From positions 1 through 42,328 of the forward strand of contig CAKSSN010000022.1 in assembly GCA_934489015.1 (NCBI GenBank): DNA of 42,328 bases. Direction: 5' to 3'. Both the position numbers and the translations under genes were made by a program. Below the pieces are notes generated by a model, which did not search any database, was not told the origin of the DNA, and saw only the letters and a list, made by a program, of their open reading frames with translations. This stretch comes from an uncultured Clostridia bacterium. Its GTDB lineage: Bacteria > Bacillota > Clostridia > UBA1381. Below, in pieces: positions 1 to 6,861 of this stretch; the first letter of the stretch is position 1; the number at the start of each line of letters is the position of its first letter.

Positions 1-87
1 TTCAACGGTAGAGTATTGCTTAATCCATTTTCCGAGTGCGGATTGAGAAACACCATATTCTTTGCAGAGCTGAGATTTGAACCATAG
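1..87 (-). pseudogene. IS3-family OrfA transposase fragment (window edge)
   Basis: Read on the minus strand, this stretch encodes an open frame containing SQLCKEYGVSQSALGKWIKQ. This is the helix-turn-helix core of IS3/IS150-type OrfA transposases (HTH_Tnp_1 family). The frame enters from the left window edge and is closed upstream by a stop at 88-90. The usual first ~20 residues of OrfA (basic start and first helix) are therefore missing, and no start codon is available. It is best read as the 5'-truncated remnant of an insertion sequence whose remainder lies outside the window. The family call rests on the motif alone. Confidence 0.6.
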
Positions 88-93
88 TCAAGT

Positions 94-205
94 AAGTAGA
101 CACAAAAAAGCACAATTATTTAGGGAATCAGGCTTTGTCGGGGCAATCCCTCATTTTGTGTAAACCTCAAATTTGACTCCATATTTTGCATATTTGTGTC
201 TACTT
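94..205. repeat. 112-bp segment bounded by a 13-bp perfect inverted repeat
   Basis: AAGTAGACACAAA at 94-106 is exactly repeated in inverse at 193-205. The left arm starts just past the truncated transposase fragment, so these arms may be terminal repeats of an IS or of a small non-autonomous derivative. The enclosed DNA has no coding signal and contains the solo element end at 140-180. Confidence 0.5.
140..180 (+). repeat. Solo element end, left copy (IS256/Mutator-like terminus)
   Basis: This 41-bp stretch reappears at 42014-42055 with only a few differences. The shared core is ATTTTGTGTAAACCTCAAAT. A GTGTAAA core next to a GGG..CAATCCC outer end resembles terminal repeats of IS256 (Mutator)-type elements. 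No matching transposase is visible in the window. The repeat pair is seen directly; the family assignment is inference. Confidence 0.55.
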
Positions 206-314
206 TTTTAGTATAGCACCAACATTTGAGGCAACAAAGAAATGGACAATGCCGCTCAGAAACTGGGGTAAAGTTTACGGAGAGTTGTCGATCATGTATG
301 ACGGGCGGCTTTTT

Positions 315-398
315 TAGCACAAATTTTCCACCATGTACAAGGGTAAAATTCACGGTCTCTTGCGAGACCGCCCTTGACATGGCGTAAAATCCGTGCTA
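315..398. repeat. Palindromic intergenic element, left copy
   Basis: This is an imperfect long inverted repeat. It opens with TAGCAC (315-320) and closes with GTGCTA (393-398). The inner arms contain CATGTACAAGGG and CCCTTGACATGG, and the tip is GGTCTC/GAGACC. A related palindrome with the same CAAGGG/CCCTTGAC core lies at 42130-42207. It could fold into a long RNA hairpin. It has no coding content and is probably a dispersed MITE/REP-type element. Confidence 0.6.
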
Positions 399-545
399 TA
401 TCCTTTATAACTGATATTTGTGGTTTGGCGCAAATTCAATTTGACGTAGACAGAAAATATTAGCGTTTTAAATTGAAATTGTATTGAAAATTCAAGATTT
501 TGAATGGTATTTGCCGTTGACAAGAAAAGTTCCGGATGTTATAAT
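399..545 (+). repeat. ~145-bp direct repeat carrying a promoter, copy 1
   Basis: The sequence from about 399 to the -10 box at 545 is nearly the same as 2341-2484. Both copies contain a perfect palindrome around a central C (CAAATTCAATTTG; here 431-443, there 2370-2382). Both also contain TTGAAAATTCAA (here 484-495, there 2423-2434) about 21 bp upstream of an identical -35 box. The paired palindromes look like operator sites for a shared regulator; that role is inferred. Confidence 0.8.
517..545 (+). promoter_or_regulatory. Consensus sigma-A promoter upstream of the MFS gene
   Basis: TTGACA at 517-522 is followed by a 17-bp spacer and TATAAT at 540-545, an exact match to the vegetative consensus. 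The start would be near 552, giving a leader of roughly 240 nt before the MFS start at 790. The palindromes at 431-443 and 484-495 lie upstream of the -35 box, where an activator or other regulator could bind. Confidence 0.8.
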
Positions 546-568
546 TGAAAACGATCAGAGAAGAGTAG

Positions 569-751
569 TATGATGAAAATGCAAGAAGATACTATACGAG
601 TAGGGCATGGTATGAAACAGTACTTTTATTTTGTGCCGGTGCGATTCTTCAATCTGTATTAAAATGGCGAGGATTATCATTCGAACGGATAAGCCTTGCT
701 GCATCCTCCGCAGCAAAAATCCGAAAAATTTTCCAAAATGCAAAGTTATAA
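569..751 (+). other. Open frame without a start codon; possible gene remnant
   Basis: A 60-codon frame follows a TAG at 566-568 and ends at TAA 749-751. It contains no ATG, GTG or TTG. The translated segment has a hydrophobic helix followed by a basic amphipathic tail (SFERISLAASSAAKIRKIF), which looks like the end of a real protein, but I do not recognise the family. It could be the remnant of a gene deleted between the duplicated promoter and the MFS gene, or simply untranslated leader. Confidence 0.25.
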
Positions 752-789
752 AAGTTTATAATTTTTATTTGAAATGAGAGGATACAGAA

Positions 790-1998
790 ATGAGTAATGA
801 AAAAAAATACATATGCATAACTGTTCTTAATAACATAGTAGATGTTTTTATAAACGGAGCAATATTTATTACATTTTTGAAATATTGGGGTATGTCTGGC
901 TCAAAAATAAGTTCATTAAACTTTGCCGGAAATATCATATGTGTTTTAGCGAATATTTTATTGGTATTTATATTGGATAAAATTATTAAGATAAAAAGAG
1001 ATTATTGTATTTGCTGTATTGCAAATGTAATTTATTGCTGTATTATTTTATTTGTAAATTTGAGTTTTGCGCACCTCGGAGATGTGGCAATTTCAATTGC
1101 GGCAGGAATGTTTTGTGCCAGAAAAGGATATGCGGTTATATTTAGCCAGTTATATGAAAAGCTGCCGTACAGGATTTTGAATATGAATAATATTGTTGAT
1201 GCGGAGAATGGTATTATTATCCCATCAATTATCATGGGGATATTAGTAAACGGAGCATATACGCTTCTGGGGTTTGTAATTGATTTTCGATATCTGATTA
1301 CGATTTTTATGAGTATAAATATTGTTTTTGCGGTTACAATTGTGTTAATCGTCTGCTCGTTGAAGGAGAATGATTACGGAAGTGAAAGTATAGGCGAAAC
1401 ACGTGGGAAACGGTATATTTTGGGGCTTATTTCTATGTTGAAAAAACCATATTGTATTATTACTAATTCGGCAAATCTTTTCAGGGGCATTGCCTACGGT
1501 ATAATAGGTATGGTACCTGCTGTTATGGCTTCGGAAATAAGCAGCAGTGGTGGCGCTTTGTCGTTTATGGCTATTGCTGTAAATCTCAGCAGCTTTATTG
1601 TGGGAATAATATATTTAAAATTTTTAAGACGAGATAATATTGTCAAGTTTATAATTCTCGGCAGTATAATATCGTCTGTTTCGCTTACTGTAATGATACT
1701 GTTTAAGAATGTCGTGTATTTTTATATTATATACATTCTGATGCTTATAGGAAATTCCTGTATAGACCGAAATATTCTCATTTATTATAAGAATATTGTT
1801 CCTTACGAAAATTACGGCCGATTTACAACCACCCGGGAGATTATAGTTACATTCGGCATGGCTGTGGGTGCGTATGTGTGTTCGATTTTTATAGATCAGC
1901 ATCCATATGCTATTTTGGCTTTTGCGGGAATATGCAAGCTTATTTTTGGATTAATAATTATGTTGTTTTCGGGAAAAATAAAAGAGATTAAGTTTTAA
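790..1998 (+). CDS. MFS-type transporter
   Basis: This 402-residue protein is almost wholly hydrophobic, with about twelve predicted membrane helices and a polar central loop near residues 193-212. That matches the two six-helix bundles of the major facilitator superfamily. Loops carry short basic stretches (KIIKIKRD after helix 2, KFLRRDN in the second half), as expected for cytoplasmic loops. Substrate cannot be told from sequence; sugar or small-metabolite export or import are possible. The ATG is preceded by GAGAGGA at a good distance. The gene is monocistronic, sits behind the first copy of the duplicated promoter, and is separated by about 535 bp from the regulatory genes. Its AT-rich composition matches the regulators that follow. 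The superfamily assignment is fairly sure; any role in the glycan locus is inferred from position and the shared promoter. Confidence 0.8.
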   Translation: MSNEKKYICITVLNNIVDVFINGAIFITFLKYWGMSGSKISSLNFAGNIICVLANILLVFILDKIIKIKRDYCICCIANVIYCCIILFVNLSFAHLGDVAISIAAGMFCARKGYAVIFSQLYEKLPYRILNMNNIVDAENGIIIPSIIMGILVNGAYTLLGFVIDFRYLITIFMSINIVFAVTIVLIVCSLKENDYGSESIGETRGKRYILGLISMLKKPYCIITNSANLFRGIAYGIIGMVPAVMASEISSSGGALSFMAIAVNLSSFIVGIIYLKFLRRDNIVKFIILGSIISSVSLTVMILFKNVVYFYIIYILMLIGNSCIDRNILIYYKNIVPYENYGRFTTTREIIVTFGMAVGAYVCSIFIDQHPYAILAFAGICKLIFGLIIMLFSGKIKEIKF

Positions 1999-2285
1999 GC
2001 CGTGAAAATTCTTGCAAAATCAATAATATGAAATTACTATCAAAATTGAATTTTTACAATAATCCGCTGCAAATTGAGCAGAGATGGGTATCGTGTTAAG
2101 CTGAGTCTCATTCCGGTGATAGCAAGTTTTAGTGTTGTGGAAACAGACACGGCTTATTTTCGATAAATTTCCTTATTAATAATTGCTGCCCGTTTTTTAA
2201 CAAACCATTCATTTTTAATTTATGATATTTTACCCATACTATAACAAACTCCATAGGCTTTATCGGAATTATTATATCATTCATA
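1999..2285. other. Intergenic stretch with no recognised gene
   Basis: No frame here has both a plausible ribosome site and a recognisable product. A 42-codon minus-strand frame beginning near 2250 (starting MEFVIVWVKYHK) is the best candidate, but it has no recognised family. No hairpin with a T-run directly follows the MFS stop, so transcription termination for that gene may only occur at the hairpin at 2286-2320. Confidence 0.4.
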
Positions 2286-2320
2286 AAAACCGCTTAGTTA
2301 TCAGAAACTTATGCGGTTTT
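2286..2320. terminator. Hairpin with T-runs on both strands, likely bidirectional terminator
   Basis: AAAACCGC (2286-2293) pairs perfectly with GCGGTTTT (2313-2320), with a 19-nt loop. The GC part of the stem is short (CCGC/GCGG), but the stem ends in a T-run on either strand. It sits just upstream of the second promoter module, where a terminator for the MFS transcript would be expected. Confidence 0.5.
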
Positions 2321-2340
2321 GTTTTGGTGTGGCAAATAAC

Positions 2341-2484
2341 AATATCTTTATAACTGGTTTGGTTTGGTGCAAATTCAATTTGACGTAAACAGAAAATATT
2401 AGCGTTTTAAATTGAAATTGTCTTGAAAATTCAAGATTTTGAATAGCATTTGCTGTTGACAAGAAAAGTTTCGGATGATATAAT
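2341..2484 (+). repeat. ~145-bp direct repeat carrying a promoter, copy 2
   Basis: This is the second copy of the module at 399-545. It keeps both palindromes (2370-2382 and 2423-2434) and the -35/-10 geometry. Homology stops right after the -10 box; downstream sequence differs completely. A unit ending at the -10 box suggests a duplicated regulatory region rather than a duplicated gene. Confidence 0.8.
2456..2484 (+). promoter_or_regulatory. Consensus sigma-A promoter for the sensor/regulator operon
   Basis: TTGACA at 2456-2461, a 17-bp spacer and TATAAT at 2479-2484. The transcript would begin near 2491, about 40 nt before the sensor gene start at 2534, and probably runs through the regulator and kinase to the terminator at 6666-6718. 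Confidence 0.8.
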
Positions 2485-2533
2485 AAAAATGGTTGGGAAA
2501 TTGCAGTATTATGAGAAAAAGGAGTCGTAAAAA

Positions 2534-3370
2534 ATGCGCGGAATGCAAGAAAAGAGATACTTTTATTGGATTGTCGGAACAATTGCAGTATGTATAAGTA
2601 TATGCATAACACTTATGTTTTTTTGTATTCGTTCGTTCGTTTATACAGAATATTCAAAAAAAATAAATAATGTTTGCATGCAGTTTGGAAATAATTTCAA
2701 GCAGCAGTTAAGCAGTGTAGAGTGGTGTGTAAATAGATTTTCGAGTAAATATGGTACAGGATTAGAACGTGCGGAAATATATGATGAAATGAGGGTGTTA
2801 AGGTTATCTGATATCAATATCTCATATGTAATTACAATGATTGGTACGGCTACATATGATAACGGCTTTGCTGTTTTGCCTGTTCAAAAACTTCGTGACC
2901 AAATACAGCAAGAGTTTGATGGGACTACAAAGAGTAAATGGTTTGTAAATGATGAATACAAGAGCTTAATATACGCTGTACGGAATAATGATGGATCGGT
3001 AATTGCGATAGCAACTTCAATTGAACCCCTGCTGAAGGATTTTATGAATAACACATATTTAAAGAACGTCCGGTTACAATTGAGCGACGGGCTGAATACT
3101 GTAGGTGTAAAAGACAGAATTGCTTTAGAGAAATACGGACACAATTTAGAATTAAATTACGAAACAGAGAAGAGTGATTTAGAACTGAAATATTATATTC
3201 CTGTGCCGGTTGAGAAGATAATGGCAAAATGGATTTACGTTGTGATGTTAGTTTTTTTCTTACAATTTTTTGTGTGTACACTTGTTGCCAGCAAATTTGT
3301 TGATGGAATTTTCAAGGGTATTTCAAAATTAAAGGACAGAATGCAGGAGTATATCAACAATAAATGGTGA
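2534..3370 (+). CDS. Membrane sensor without a kinase domain (orphan input module)
   Basis: This 278-residue protein has a membrane helix near residues 9-32, an extracytoplasmic domain of about 195 residues, a second helix near 232-253, and only ~25 cytoplasmic residues (ISKLKDRMQEYINNKW at the end). The layout matches the input half of AraC-associated sensor kinases of the YesM/HPK7 type. It stops where a HAMP linker would begin, and no dimerisation/phosphorylation or ATPase domain follows in any frame before the next gene at 3399. The ATG follows AAGGAG. It is first in a three-gene operon with a response regulator and a complete kinase. It may be a co-sensor or antagonist that forms complexes with the kinase at 4980, or a truncated kinase. 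The extracellular domain may be Cache-like; I cannot name it with confidence. Confidence 0.7.
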   Translation: MRGMQEKRYFYWIVGTIAVCISICITLMFFCIRSFVYTEYSKKINNVCMQFGNNFKQQLSSVEWCVNRFSSKYGTGLERAEIYDEMRVLRLSDINISYVITMIGTATYDNGFAVLPVQKLRDQIQQEFDGTTKSKWFVNDEYKSLIYAVRNNDGSVIAIATSIEPLLKDFMNNTYLKNVRLQLSDGLNTVGVKDRIALEKYGHNLELNYETEKSDLELKYYIPVPVEKIMAKWIYVVMLVFFLQFFVCTLVASKFVDGIFKGISKLKDRMQEYINNKW

Positions 3371-3398
3371 TATTGATTGCGTATGAAAGGAAAGTAAG

Positions 3399-4979
3399 AT
3401 GCGAGTTTTAATTGTAGATGATGAAAAGCTGGCGAGAGAGGCTATTGAACATATTATTGTTTCGTCGGATTACGATATGAAAGTTGTGGCACAGGCACAG
3501 AATGCAAAAGAGGCTTTGAGCATGTATAAGATGTACAATCCTGATGTGATAATTACAGATATATGTATGGATGGTGAAGATGGTCTCAATTTAATTGAAG
3601 AAATTCATAGATATGATTCAAACAGCAATGTTATTGTGCTAAGTGCATACGAAAAATTCGAGTATGCAAAAAAAGCATATGAAAGCGGAGCGGAGTTTTA
3701 CCTTTTAAAGCCTATTGATGAAAACGAGCTTATACGAATATTGTTAATTTTTAAGGAGCGAATAGAAAGCAATAAAAAAGAGATTGAAGATATATCTAAA
3801 AATTTTATTGCTGTTCGGGATAATTATTTCAAAGAGCTATTTTTGAATCCATTTGTTGATGCTGATAATTTTAACGAAATTTGTAACGTATTTGGTATAC
3901 ATTCATCGCAAAGATTTGTTGTTGCAAAGGTTTTTATTGACAGCTTTTACGTACTTACAAAAGATGAACAAAAAGAAGCCGAAAACGCACTTAAGGTAGC
4001 TATTCAGTATTTTGAATTAATATATAATGGAAGATGCGTCCAAATTCAGATATCAAATTGCGAGTGGGCTGTTGTCGAATTTTTTGATGAACAAAAAGAA
4101 GACGAAGCTATAATTATGAAACTGAATGGTGCATTTTTATCATTGCAGGAGCAGTTTGAACTGATATTCGACAAGACAAAAATATCGATCGGAATATCTA
4201 AAATATATTCGAATCCGCAGTATATGCTTCAAGCTTATAACGAAGCCAATGAAATGATTTGTTCAACGGCATGGCAGGGAAAAGGAAGTGTCATAAACAA
4301 AGAAAGCATCACACCATATGTAACACAAGGGATTTTCATGACGAGAAAAGAGCTTGATGAAATATGTACAGCGTGTATTGCTAATGATTATGAGGCAGTA
4401 CAGTTAAGTATTGATAAATATTTCGGACGGATAACCGGCATACAGTATGTCGAAATAATGGTACTTTATAATGTTGTTGCAGAGGCTGTTATAAGCATAA
4501 TACGAAATATAACTAAAAATGCAAACACTATTTTTGATGTCTTTGAAGAAAGGATTGACTTATTTTCCGAAATACGAACCTGTAAAAATCTTGCGGACAT
4601 AAAGACATGGTTTGAAGACAAGATGAAACAGGCGCTTAAGTATACGAATAAAAATAATTCAAGTGAGAATTTGACTAAAATAATCAATATTATAGAAAAA
4701 GAATATTCAAATTTGATTACTGTTGAGGATATTGCTGAAAAACTATATTTTTCGCCGAGTTATCTTATGAGGCTTTTTAAGTATGAAACAGGGCAGACAC
4801 TTCATGCTTACATTACGGAATATCGCATAAAAAAAGCCGTGGAGCTGTTAAAAAGAGGAGATTTAAAAATTTCCGAGGTGAGTGTACGGGTGGGATATGC
4901 TGATTCGAATTATTTTGGACAAGTATTTAAGCGAGTTATGGGTATAACGCCTCAAAAGTATATGAAGGGATTGAAATAA
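3399..4979 (+). CDS. Response regulator, REC plus AraC-type DNA-binding domain
   Basis: This 526-residue transcription factor starts with a CheY-like receiver: acidic pair D7-D8 (VDDEK), phospho-acceptor D54 (IITDICMDG), S82 (VLSAYE) and K104 (LLKPID). A long middle region (about 130-420) of the YesN type follows. The C-terminal ~100 residues carry two helix-turn-helix motifs of the AraC family (ITVEDIAEKLYFSPSYLMRL and ISEVSVRVGYADSNYFGQVF), ending in the usual KRVMGITPQKY. Proteins of this form usually activate carbohydrate uptake and degradation genes. The palindromes in the repeated promoter modules and the inverted repeat at 6823-6843 are candidate targets. It starts 28 bp after the sensor gene, and its stop codon is directly followed by the kinase ATG, so translation is probably coupled. 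Confidence 0.93.
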   Translation: MRVLIVDDEKLAREAIEHIIVSSDYDMKVVAQAQNAKEALSMYKMYNPDVIITDICMDGEDGLNLIEEIHRYDSNSNVIVLSAYEKFEYAKKAYESGAEFYLLKPIDENELIRILLIFKERIESNKKEIEDISKNFIAVRDNYFKELFLNPFVDADNFNEICNVFGIHSSQRFVVAKVFIDSFYVLTKDEQKEAENALKVAIQYFELIYNGRCVQIQISNCEWAVVEFFDEQKEDEAIIMKLNGAFLSLQEQFELIFDKTKISIGISKIYSNPQYMLQAYNEANEMICSTAWQGKGSVINKESITPYVTQGIFMTRKELDEICTACIANDYEAVQLSIDKYFGRITGIQYVEIMVLYNVVAEAVISIIRNITKNANTIFDVFEERIDLFSEIRTCKNLADIKTWFEDKMKQALKYTNKNNSSENLTKIINIIEKEYSNLITVEDIAEKLYFSPSYLMRLFKYETGQTLHAYITEYRIKKAVELLKRGDLKISEVSVRVGYADSNYFGQVFKRVMGITPQKYMKGLK

Positions 4980-6650
4980 ATGTTTGGCAGTAAAAGGCGA
5001 ACACGGATAAGAAACAGTATATATTTTTTGATTGTTATTTTTACCACCTTAACAATTTGCCTGATAGGCTTGATTACATATGTATATATCATACAATTTT
5101 ACAGAGATAATTTAGATTCGTATATGTCGGAGTCCAGCAGATACTGCAAAGCAAATTTACAGAGCATTACAAAACGTATCAACATTCAAAGCCTGGAAAT
5201 AATAAATGATCAGAAAATTTATTCATATATTTCGGATAGCAGACTCAATGAGGAGGAAAAGGAAAACGCTGTTTGCTCGATAGTACGAGAAAAGCTTGAA
5301 ATTATGGATATTGTAGAAAAAGCAGATATAATAACAAAGACGGGGAAAAGGTACAGTGTATCAAAAACAGAGAGCTTTAACGGACGTGTAGATGAAGAGT
5401 TTATAACAAGCAATGAAAAATATAATTTATATTTGTGTGATGAGAGCATAAAAAATAATGACGGTGAGCAATTTGTTGTCTTTGGTAAGTTGCTAATAAA
5501 TTATTATACGGGAGTCGAAGCAGGAAAGGTGCTTTTCTATGTAAGAGAAGCAGAAGTGAGCTCGGCATATGAGGATTTGGTGCTTGATGAGGATAAACTT
5601 TTTATTGTAAATAACAATACTATTCTATCGGCAACGGATAAAAATATGATCGGCAATTTTGCAGATGAAAGCTACTTTAATATATATAAGGAAAACAAAA
5701 ACAGGTTTTATAATATGTATTTGGTGGATTTGGGTGGCATAGAACTGAAAATAATATCAGTCATTTCGCATAAGCATTTAAATGATTCATTAAAAATCTT
5801 TTTTGGTATCATTGTAGGTGTGGTCATTTGTATCTGTTTTGGTGTAATAATTGCAGCGTATTTTATATCTGAGAATTTAATAAAGTCAGCGGAAAATTTA
5901 AAAAAACAGATGGCAAAATATATAGACGGCGAACAAATTGAATTTGAATACAGAAATGATGAAATCGGTGAGCTTGAGCAAAGATTTAAAGAACTTACTG
6001 TCGAAATCGATGAACTTATCAGAAAAAATGATGAAGAAAAACAAAGGCAGCGTAAATTGGAGCTTGCAGCTTTGCAGGCGCAGATAAATCCGCATTTTAC
6101 ATATAATGCTATTAACATTATAAGAAGTATGGCTATTATAAATGATGAAAAAACTATAAGCGAAGCCTGCATAGCGTTATCGGAGTTTTTCAGAATAAGT
6201 CTTAATTGCGGAGAAGATGTTGTTACTGTCCGTGATGAAATGAAGCATACCCAAAGCTATGTGGAAATTGAACGGTTGCGATTCCCGGACAAATTCGATG
6301 TTTTATATAATATTCCGGCTGAAATTTTGGATATTCCGATGCTTAAAATTTTAATCCAGCCATTGGTTGAAAATTCCATAAAGCATGGGTTTAAAAATAT
6401 AGGGAGAAAGGGTATAATCCGTATAAATGCATATACTGACAGAGATTTTTTGGTTTTTGTGGTCTCGGATAACGGTGTAGGAATGAAAAAGAATCCGCTT
6501 GATGCCGAATGTGAGAGAACCGGCTACGGAATATTTAATGTAAATGAACGCATACAGCTTCATTACGGAAGTGATTGCGGAATACATTATGAAGAGGAGC
6601 CGGGAGGCGGAACAAGAGCTATTGTCAAGATAAAGAGAATTACACACTAA
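4980..6650 (+). CDS. Sensor histidine kinase, YesM/HPK7-like
   Basis: This 556-residue membrane kinase has helix 1 at about 14-38, an extracytoplasmic sensing region to ~270, helix 2 at ~272-296, a HAMP-like linker with heptad coiled coil to ~360, and the His_kinase domain. The phospho-acceptor is H372 in LQAQINPHFTYNAIN. The ATPase domain shows the N box (PLVENSIKHGF), G1 (DNGVGM) and a G2-like region (GYGIFNVNERI, PGGGTRAIV). It should phosphorylate the preceding AraC-type regulator in response to an extracellular, probably carbohydrate-related, signal. It starts directly at the regulator's stop codon with no gap. A strong terminator follows, so this is the last gene of the regulatory operon. 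The kinase-less protein at 2534 shares the input layout and could be its partner. Confidence 0.93.
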   Translation: MFGSKRRTRIRNSIYFLIVIFTTLTICLIGLITYVYIIQFYRDNLDSYMSESSRYCKANLQSITKRINIQSLEIINDQKIYSYISDSRLNEEEKENAVCSIVREKLEIMDIVEKADIITKTGKRYSVSKTESFNGRVDEEFITSNEKYNLYLCDESIKNNDGEQFVVFGKLLINYYTGVEAGKVLFYVREAEVSSAYEDLVLDEDKLFIVNNNTILSATDKNMIGNFADESYFNIYKENKNRFYNMYLVDLGGIELKIISVISHKHLNDSLKIFFGIIVGVVICICFGVIIAAYFISENLIKSAENLKKQMAKYIDGEQIEFEYRNDEIGELEQRFKELTVEIDELIRKNDEEKQRQRKLELAALQAQINPHFTYNAINIIRSMAIINDEKTISEACIALSEFFRISLNCGEDVVTVRDEMKHTQSYVEIERLRFPDKFDVLYNIPAEILDIPMLKILIQPLVENSIKHGFKNIGRKGIIRINAYTDRDFLVFVVSDNGVGMKKNPLDAECERTGYGIFNVNERIQLHYGSDCGIHYEEEPGGGTRAIVKIKRITH

Positions 6651-6665
6651 AGATTTTTCTGAAAG

Positions 6666-6718
6666 GCCTGTTTAGCATAATATTCTGTGGGCGAATATTA
6701 TGCTAAACAGGCTTTTTT
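6666..6718 (+). terminator. Strong rho-independent terminator of the regulatory operon
   Basis: A perfect 20-bp stem (6666-6685 pairing with 6693-6712) with a 7-nt loop, followed by six T at 6713-6718. It starts 15 bp after the kinase stop and separates the regulatory operon from the transporter and enzyme operon. Confidence 0.95.
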
Positions 6719-6774
6719 GAATTAAAGTTTAGATAAAATGATAGAAAAGTAAAGATTTTAGGCAGCATATTCTA

Positions 6775-6803
6775 TTGAATTAGAAACATGAAAATAGTAT
6801 AAT
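6775..6803 (+). promoter_or_regulatory. Promoter of the ABC importer / glycan operon
   Basis: TTGAAT at 6775-6780, a 17-bp spacer and TATAAT at 6798-6803. The transcript would begin near 6810 and have a ~50-nt leader. No other convincing promoter or T-tract terminator is seen between here and 26769, so the importer and surface-protein genes may form one long transcript. Confidence 0.7.
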
Positions 6804-6822
6804 TAAAGTGAAAAATATATAT

Positions 6823-6843
6823 TTGTAAAATGTTGTTTTACAA
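6823..6843 (+). promoter_or_regulatory. Perfect 8-bp inverted repeat in the leader of the importer operon
   Basis: TTGTAAAA (6823-6830) and TTTTACAA (6836-6843) form a perfect dyad with a 5-nt centre. It lies between the predicted transcription start and the ribosome site (GGAGG). It could be an operator for a regulator or a short mRNA hairpin near the ribosome site; the sequence alone does not decide. Confidence 0.45.
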
Positions 6844-6861
6844 AAAGAAGGAGGACTTTTT

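Noticed and set aside
555..743. Minus-strand open frame of 62 codons
   Set aside because: No ribosome site or family; it overlaps the leader region after the first promoter. The + frame at 569-751 looks more protein-like, although it too lacks a start.
3371..3398. Frameshifted kinase domain after the short sensor
   Set aside because: Only 28 bp separate the sensor stop from the regulator start, so there is no room for a lost kinase domain. The sensor ends as it is or was truncated by deletion.
5708..6172. Minus-strand open frame of 154 codons
   Set aside because: Antisense to the histidine kinase; Ser/Cys/Phe-rich product without a domain and no ribosome site. A shadow of the well-supported kinase.
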